64,000 nt of DNA from Amblyomma americanum (Eukaryota > Arthropoda > Arachnida > Ixodida > Ixodidae): contig NC_135504.1 in assembly GCF_052857255.1 (NCBI RefSeq), forward strand, positions 143,866,121-143,930,120, given 5' to 3'. This document shows, piece by piece, positions 58,608 through 64,000 of this stretch. Each line of letters starts with the position of its first letter. Within the stretch, counting starts at the first letter, position 1. The notes under the pieces are model-generated. The model was not told where the DNA came from, did no database searches, and saw nothing but the letters and a program-made list of their open reading frames with translations. Position numbers and translations under genes: made by a program.

Positions 58608-59850
58608 GAGTTGTGAAATCGATGCTCGTGAATCTTGCTAGTTTCGATCTAAAACGATGTATTCCGTTGTTTTGAGCCGGAATACAAGTTTTCGCGCAGT
58701 ACTGAGAAAAAAAGTTTACACCTTTCTCTCGTCTACTCTTCGACGACTTGTAAAATCGATGCTCGTGAATCTTGCTAGTTTCGATCTAAAACGATGTATC
58801 CCGTTTTTTTGAGCCGGTATACAAGTTCTCGCGCAGTTCTGAGAAAAAAGTTTACGCCTTTCCCTCGTGTACTCATCGACGACTTGTAAAAGCGATGCTT
58901 GTGAATCTTGCTAGTTTCGATCTAAAACGATGTATCCCGTTGTTTTGAGCCGGAATACAAGTTTTCGTGCAGTTCTGAGAGAAAAAGTTTACACCTTTCT
59001 CTCGTCTACTCTTCGAGGACTTGTAAAATCGATGCTCGTGAATCTTGCTAGTTTCGATCTAAAACGATGAATCCTGTTGTTTTGAGACGGAATACAAGTT
59101 TTCGCGCAGTTCTGAGAGAAAAAGTTTACACCTTTCTCTCGTCTACTCTTCGACGACTTGTAAAATCGATGCTCGTGAATCTTGCTCTTTTCGATCTAAA
59201 ACGATGTATCCCGTTGTTTTGAGCCGGAATACAAGTTTTCGTGCAGTTCTGAGAGAAAAAGTTTACACCTTTCTCTCGTCTACTCTTCGACGACTTGTAA
59301 AATCGATGCTCGTGAATCTTGCTAGTTTCGATCTAAAACGATGCATTCCGTTGTTTTGAGCCGGAATACAAGTTTTCGTGCAGTTCTGAGAGAAAGTGTA
59401 CACCTTTCTCTCGTCTACTCTTCGAAGACTTGTAAAATAGATGCTCGTGAATCTTGCTAGTTTCGATCTAAAACGATGTAACCCGTTGTTCTGAGCCGGA
59501 ATACAAGTTCTGACGCAGTTCTGAGAGAAAACGTTTACACATTTCTCTCGTCTACTCTTCGAGGACTTGTAAAATCGATGCTCGTGAATCTTGCTAGTTT
59601 CGATCTAAAACGATGAATCCCGTTGTTTTGAGCCGGAATACAAGTTTTCGCGCAGTTCTGAGAGAAAAAGTTTACACCTTTCTCTAGTCTACTCTTCGAC
59701 GACTTGTAAAATCGATGCTCGTGAATCTTGCGAGTTTCGATCTAAAACGATGTATCCTGTTGTTTTGAGCCGGAATACAAGTTTTCGTGCAGTTCTGAGA
59801 GAAAAAGTTTACACCTTTCTCTCGTCTACTCGTCGACGACTTGTAAAATC
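58608..59850. repeat. Partial re-copy of the 33-monomer unit interior
   Basis: This stretch repeats the gagttgtgaaatcg, seven-T, tttccctcg, gagacgg, cttgctcttttcg, gcattccg/gtgtacacc, taacccg, aatcccg and ctctagtctac series and re-enters the ctactcgtcgacg monomer. The ctctagtctac marker lies at 57631 and 59681 (2,050 bp, 15 monomers). Private changes include cagtactgag near 58699, tttacgcctttccc near 58852 and tttacacatttctctcg near 59535. Confidence 0.75.
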
Positions 59851-60910
59851 GATGCTCGTGAATCTTGCTAGTTTCGATCTGAAACGATGTATACCGTTGT
59901 TTTGAGCCGGAATACAAGTTTTCGTGCAGTTCTGAGAGAAAGTGTACACCTTTCTCTCGTCTACTCTTCGAAGACTTGTAAAATAGATGCTCGTGAATCT
60001 TGCTAGTTTCGATCTAAAACGATGTATCCCGTTTTTTTGAGCCGGAATACAAGTTTTCGCGCAGTTGTGAGAGAAAAAGTTTACACTTTTCTCTCTTCTA
60101 CTCTTCGAGGACTTGTAAAATCGATGCTCGTGAATCTTGCTAGTTTCGATCTAAAACGATGTATCCCGTTTTTTTGAGCCGGTATACAAGTTCTCGCGCA
60201 GTTCTGAGAGAAAAAGTTTACACCTTTCTCTCGTCTACTCTTCGACGACTTGTAAAATCGATGCTCCTGAATCTTGCTAGTTTCGATCTAAAACGATGTA
60301 TCCTGTTGTTTTGAGCCGGAATACAAGTTTTCGTGCAGTTCTGAGAGAAAAAGCTTACACCTTTCTCTCGTCTACTCTTCGACGAGTTGTGAAATCGATG
60401 CTCGTGAATCTTGCTAGTTTCGATCTGAAACGATGTATACCGTTGTTTTGAGCCGGAATACAAGTTTTCGTGCAGTTCTGAGAGAAAGTGTACACCTTTC
60501 TCTCGTCTACTCTTCGAAGACTTGTAAAATAGATGCTCGTGAATCTTGCTAGTTTCGATCTAAAACGATGTATCCCGTTTTTTTGAGCCGGAATACAAGT
60601 TTTCGCGCAGTTGTGAGAGAAAAAGTTTACACTTTTCTCTCTTCTACTCTTCGAGGACTTGTAAAATCGATGCTCGTGAATCTTGCTAGTTTCGATCTAA
60701 AACGATGTATCCCGTTTTTTTGAGCCGGTATACAAGTTCTCGCGCAGTTCTGAGAGAAAAAGTTTACACCTTTCTCTCGTCTACTCTTCGACGACTTGTA
60801 AAATCGATGCTCGTGAATCTTGCTAGTTTCGATCTAAAACGATGTATCCTGTTGTTTTGAGCCGGAATACAAGTTTTCGTGCAGTTCTGAGAGAAAAAGT
60901 TTACACCTTT
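59850..60910. repeat. 546-bp (4-monomer) higher-order repeat, two tandem copies
   Basis: The markers ctgaaacgatgtatacc (59881/60427), gtgtacacc (59940/60487) and cagttgtgag (about 60066/60612) recur after 546-547 bp, which is four monomers less one or two bases. The first copy is about 59850-60396 and the second about 60397-60910. It was cut from the right end of the 33-monomer unit, and the next base run begins a third copy of that unit. Confidence 0.85.
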
Positions 60911-63900
60911 CTCTCGTCTACTCTTCGAGGACTTGTAAAATCGATGCTCGTGAATCTTGCTATTTTCGATCTAAAACGATGTATCACGGTGTTTTGAGCC
61001 GGAATACAAGTTTTCGCGCAGTTCTGAGAGAAAAAGTTTACACCTTTCTCTCTTCTACACTTCCAGGACTTGTAAAATCGATGCTCGTGAATCTTGCTAG
61101 TTTCGATATAAAACGATGTATCCCGTTGTTTTGAGCCGGAATACAAGTTTTCGCGCAGTTCTGAGAGAAAAAGTTTACACCTTTCTCTCGTCTACTCTTC
61201 GAGGACTTGTAAAATCGATGCTCGTGAATCTTGCTAGTTTCGATCTAAAACGATGTAACCCGTTGTTCTGAGCCGGAATACAAGTTCTGACGCAGTTCTG
61301 AGAGAAAAAGTTTACACCTTTCTCTCGTCTACTCTTCGACGACTTGTAAAATCGATGCTCGTGAATCTTGCTAGTTTTGATCTAAAACGATGTATCCTGT
61401 TGTTTTGAGCCGGAATACAAGTTTTCGCGCAGTTCTGAGAAAAAAAGTTTACACCTTTCTCTCTTCTACTCTTCGAGGACTTGTAAAATCGATGCTCGTG
61501 AATCTTGCTAGTTTCGATCTAAAACGATGTATCCCGTTTTTTTGAGCCGGTATACAAGTTCTCGCGCAGTTCTGAGAGAAAAAGTTTACACCTTTCTCTC
61601 GTCTACTCTTCGACGACTTGTAAAATCGATGCTCGTGAATCTTGCTAGTTTCGATCTAAAACGATGTATCCCGTTTTTTTGAGCCGGTATACAAGTTCTC
61701 GCGCAGTTCTGAGAAAAAAGTTTACACCTTTCCCTCGTGTACTCATCGACGACTTGTAAAAGCGATGCTTGTGAATCTTGCTAGTTTCGATTTAAAACGA
61801 TGTATCCCGTTGTTTTGAGCCGGAATACAAGTTTTCGTGCAGTTCTGAGAGAAAAAGTTTACACCTTTCTCTCGTCTACTCTTCGAGGACTTGTAAAATC
61901 GATGCTCGTGAATCTTGCTAGTTTCGATCTAAAACGATGAATCCTGTTGTTTTGAGACGGAATACAAGTTTTCGCGCAGTTCTGAGAGAAAAAGTTTACA
62001 CCTTTCTCTCGTCTACTCTTCGACGACTTGTAAAATCGATGCTCGTGAATCTTGCTCTTTTCGATCTAAAACGATGTATCCCGTTGTTTTGAGCCGGAAT
62101 ACAAGTTTTCGTGCAGTTCTGAGAGAAAAAGTTTACACCTTTCTCTCGTCTACTCTTCGACGACTTGTAAAATCGATGCTCGTGAATCTTGCTAGTTTCG
62201 ATCTAAAACGATGCATTCCGTTGTTTTGAGCCGGAATACAAGTTTTCGTGCAGTTCTGAGAGAAAGTGTACACCTTTCTCTCGTCTACTCTTCGAAGACT
62301 TGTAAAATAGATGCTCGTGAATCTTGCTAGTTTCGATCTAAAACGATGTAACCCGTTGTTCTGAGCCGGAATACAAGTTCTGACGCAGTTCTGAGAGAAA
62401 ACGTTTACACCTTTCTCTCGTCTACTCTTCGAGGACTTGTAAAATCGATGCTCGTGAATCTTGCTAGTTTCGATCTAAAACGATGAATCCCGTTGTTTTG
62501 AGCCGGAATAGAAGTTTTCGCGCAGTTCTGAGAGAAAAAGTTTACACCTTTCTCTCGTCTACTCTTCGACGACTTGTAAAATCGATGCTCGTGAATCTTG
62601 CTAGTTTCGATCTAAAACGATGTATCCTGTTGTTTTGAGCCGGAATACAAGTTTTCGTGCAGTTCTGAGAGAAAAAGTTTACACCTTTCTCTCGTCTACT
62701 CTTCGACGAGTTGTGAAATCGATGCTCGTGAATCTTGCTAGTTTCGATCTAAAACGATGTATTCCGTTGTTTTGAGCCGGAATACAAGTTTTCGCGCAGT
62801 TCTGAGAAAAAAAGTTTACACCTTTCTCTCGTCTACTCTTCGACGACTTGTAAAATCGATGCTCGTGAATCTTGCTAGTTTCGATCTAAAACGATGTATC
62901 CCGTTTTTTTGAGCCGGTATACAAGTTCTCGCGCAGTTCTGAGAAAAAAGTTTACACCTTTCCCTCGTGTACTCATCGACGACTTGTAAAAGCGATGCTT
63001 GTGAATCTTGCTAGTTTCGATCTAAAACGATGTATCCCGTTGTTTTGAGCCGGAATACAAGTTTTCGTGCAGTTCTGAGAGAAAAAGTTTACACCTTTCT
63101 CTCGTCTACTCTTCGAGGACTTGTAAAATCGATGCTCGTGAATCTTGCTAGTTTCGATCTAAAACGATGAATCCTGTTGTTTTGAGACGGAATACAAGTT
63201 TTCGCGCAGTTCTGAGAGAAAAAGTTTACACCTTTCTCTCGTCTACTCTTCGACGACTTGTAAAATCGATGCTCGTGAATCTTGCTCTTTTCGATCTAAA
63301 ACGATGTATCCCGTTGTTTTGAGCCGGAATACAAGTTTTCGTGCAGTTCTGAGAGAAAAAGTTTTCACCTTTCTCTCGTCTACTCTTCGACGACTTGTAA
63401 AATCGATGCTCGTGAATCTTGCTAGTTTCGATCTAAAACGATGCATTCCGTTGTTTTGAGCCGGAATACAAGTTTTCGTGCAGTTCTGAGAGAAAGTGTA
63501 CACCTTTCTCTCGTCTACTCTTCGAAGACTTGTAAAATAGATGCTCGTGAATCTTGCTAGTTTCGATCTAAAACGATGTATCCCGTTTTTTTGAGCCGGA
63601 ATACAAGTTTTCGCGCAGTTTTGAGAGAAAAAGTTTACACCTTTCTCTCGTCTACTCTTCGACGACTTGTAATATCGATGCTCGTGAATCTTGCTAGTTT
63701 CGATCTAAAACGATGTATTCCGTTGTTTTGAGCCGGAATACAAGTTTTCGCGCAGTTCTGAGAGAAAAAGTTTACACCTTTCTCTCGTCTACTCTTCGAC
63801 GACTTGTAAAATCAATGCTCGTGAATCTTGCTAGTTTCGATCTACAACGATGTATCTCGTTGTTTTGAGCTGGAATAGAAGTTTTCGCGCAGTTCTGAGA

Positions 63901-64000
63901 GAAAAAGTTTACACCTTTCTCTCTTCTACTCTTCGAGGACTTGTAAAATCGATGCTCGTGAATCTTGCTAGTTTCGATCTAAAACGATGTAACCCGTTGT
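60903..64000. repeat. 33-monomer higher-order repeat, copy 3 (partial, runs off the window)
   Basis: From the cgaggacttg/gctattttcg/tatcacggtg monomers (60986) the series of the 4,513-bp unit restarts and continues to the end. Relative to copy 2 two monomers are missing: the tatcacg monomer (54.56 kb equivalent) and one at about 61,392-61,445, where tatcctg is fused to cgcgcag with ctgagaaaaaaag. It keeps the tatcccg monomer with gttttcacc (63361), which matches 52424 in copy 1 and is deleted from copy 2, so copy 3 descends from a copy 1-like unit. Private change: cttccaggacttg near 61061. Confidence 0.84.

Larger units (their letters stand above)
1..64000. repeat. Tandem satellite array, 137-bp monomer, fills the whole window
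   Basis: Every line of the window is a copy of one unit that opens with gccggaatacaag and closes with cccgttgttttga. The modal length is 137 bp and single-base indels give 135-138 bp variants. All copies run in the same direction and I found no inverted block, no insertion of foreign sequence and no unique flank at either end, so the array is longer than the window. About 467-470 monomers are present. Neighbouring monomers differ at several positions, while monomers a fixed number of units apart are often identical, which is the signature of higher-order repeats. Satellites of this kind usually form centromeric, pericentromeric or subtelomeric heterochromatin; which one cannot be told from sequence alone. 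There is no supportable gene anywhere in the window. Confidence 0.98.
20641..64000. repeat. Satellite subfamily II
   Basis: From 20641 to the end, monomers carry a second set of barcodes that I do not find to the left: gagaaagtgtacacc linked to gaagacttgtaaaatag (26 copies seen), gagctggaatagaag (14 copies from 21071 to 63872), gttctgacgcag, cgaggacttg, ctgagaaaaaaag, tttccctcgtgtactcatcg, and runs of seven T in cccgtttttttg. Their order along the DNA is largely constant (tattccg, aatcaatg, ctacaacg, gagctggaatagaag, taacccgttgttctg, ttctgacgcag, aaaacgtttac, aatcccg), so an ancestral unit of about 12 monomers (1,640 bp) can be inferred. Derived units of 4 to 33 monomers arose from it by partial duplication and deletion. 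Confidence 0.88.

Noticed and set aside
1217..63503. Open reading frames of 61-104 codons on both strands, many with related peptides
   Set aside because: They are the satellite monomer translated in different phases. The same peptide strings recur wherever the monomer occurs, the frame shifts at each 137-bp step, stops occur in each monomer, and longer frames appear only where a one-base indel realigns phases. No start context, codon bias or domain supports a gene.
1..64000. CRISPR array
   Set aside because: The whole 137-bp unit is repeated with no unique spacers, and the unit is far longer than a CRISPR repeat.
1..64000. Transposon, retroelement, rRNA, tRNA or telomere repeat insertion
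   Set aside because: I read every line for a break in the monomer pattern and found none; no short telomeric unit, tRNA-like fold or element end is present.
1..64000. Inverted segments or strand switches in the array
   Set aside because: The landmarks gccggaatac, tttacacc and ctaaaacgatg keep the same orientation and order throughout.
1..64000. Multi-gene or bacterial accessory system
   Set aside because: No coding sequence, ribosome binding site, terminator or operon organisation can be supported; the sequence is noncoding satellite DNA.

Overview
The whole 64-kb window is satellite DNA. A monomer of about 137 bp is repeated head-to-tail, all on one strand, from the first base to the last, giving roughly 467-470 monomers. 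I see no gene, RNA gene, transposon, CRISPR array or unique flanking sequence. The open frames are fragments of the repeat read in different phases. Because 137 is not a multiple of 3, the frame shifts at every monomer boundary and soon meets a stop, so no frame longer than about 104 codons exists.

This points to constitutive heterochromatin (centromeric, pericentromeric or subtelomeric) of a eukaryote. The consensus monomer is 41.6% GC with 11 CpG, about 1.9 times the number expected from its base content. That argues against a genome with strong methylation-driven CpG decay, such as a typical vertebrate, and fits an invertebrate such as an insect better. This is inference; I do not recognise the satellite as a named family and cannot name the species.

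Layout. Two satellite subfamilies meet at about 20.6 kb. Subfamily I (1-20,640) carries variants such as ctctcgggtac, tttgccg, ggaaaacacg and aatatgg. It begins with an irregular stretch (1-3.7 kb), then a 1,367-bp tandem pair (3.7-6.4 kb), a 4-kb block present twice (5.5-9.5 and 11.65-15.5 kb), a 1,503-bp tandem pair (8.8-11.8 kb) and a 957-bp seven-monomer array of about four copies (15.9-19.8 kb). Subfamily II (20,641-64,000) carries gtgtacacc, ttctgacgcag, gagctggaatagaag and cgaggacttg. It holds nested higher-order repeats of 12 monomers (1,640 bp), 6 (822 bp), 9 (1,230 bp), 26 (3,556 bp, nearly identical), 8 (1,096 bp), 33 (4,513 bp, at least 2.7 copies) and 4 (546 bp).

The point of interest is this hierarchy and the record of its formation. 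Nearly all size differences between long copies are whole monomers, and several hybrid monomers can be read as exact crossover sites, including a pair with complementary composition. The window shows repeated unequal exchange, with very recent multi-kilobase duplication in the right two thirds. No protein-coding system is hidden here.
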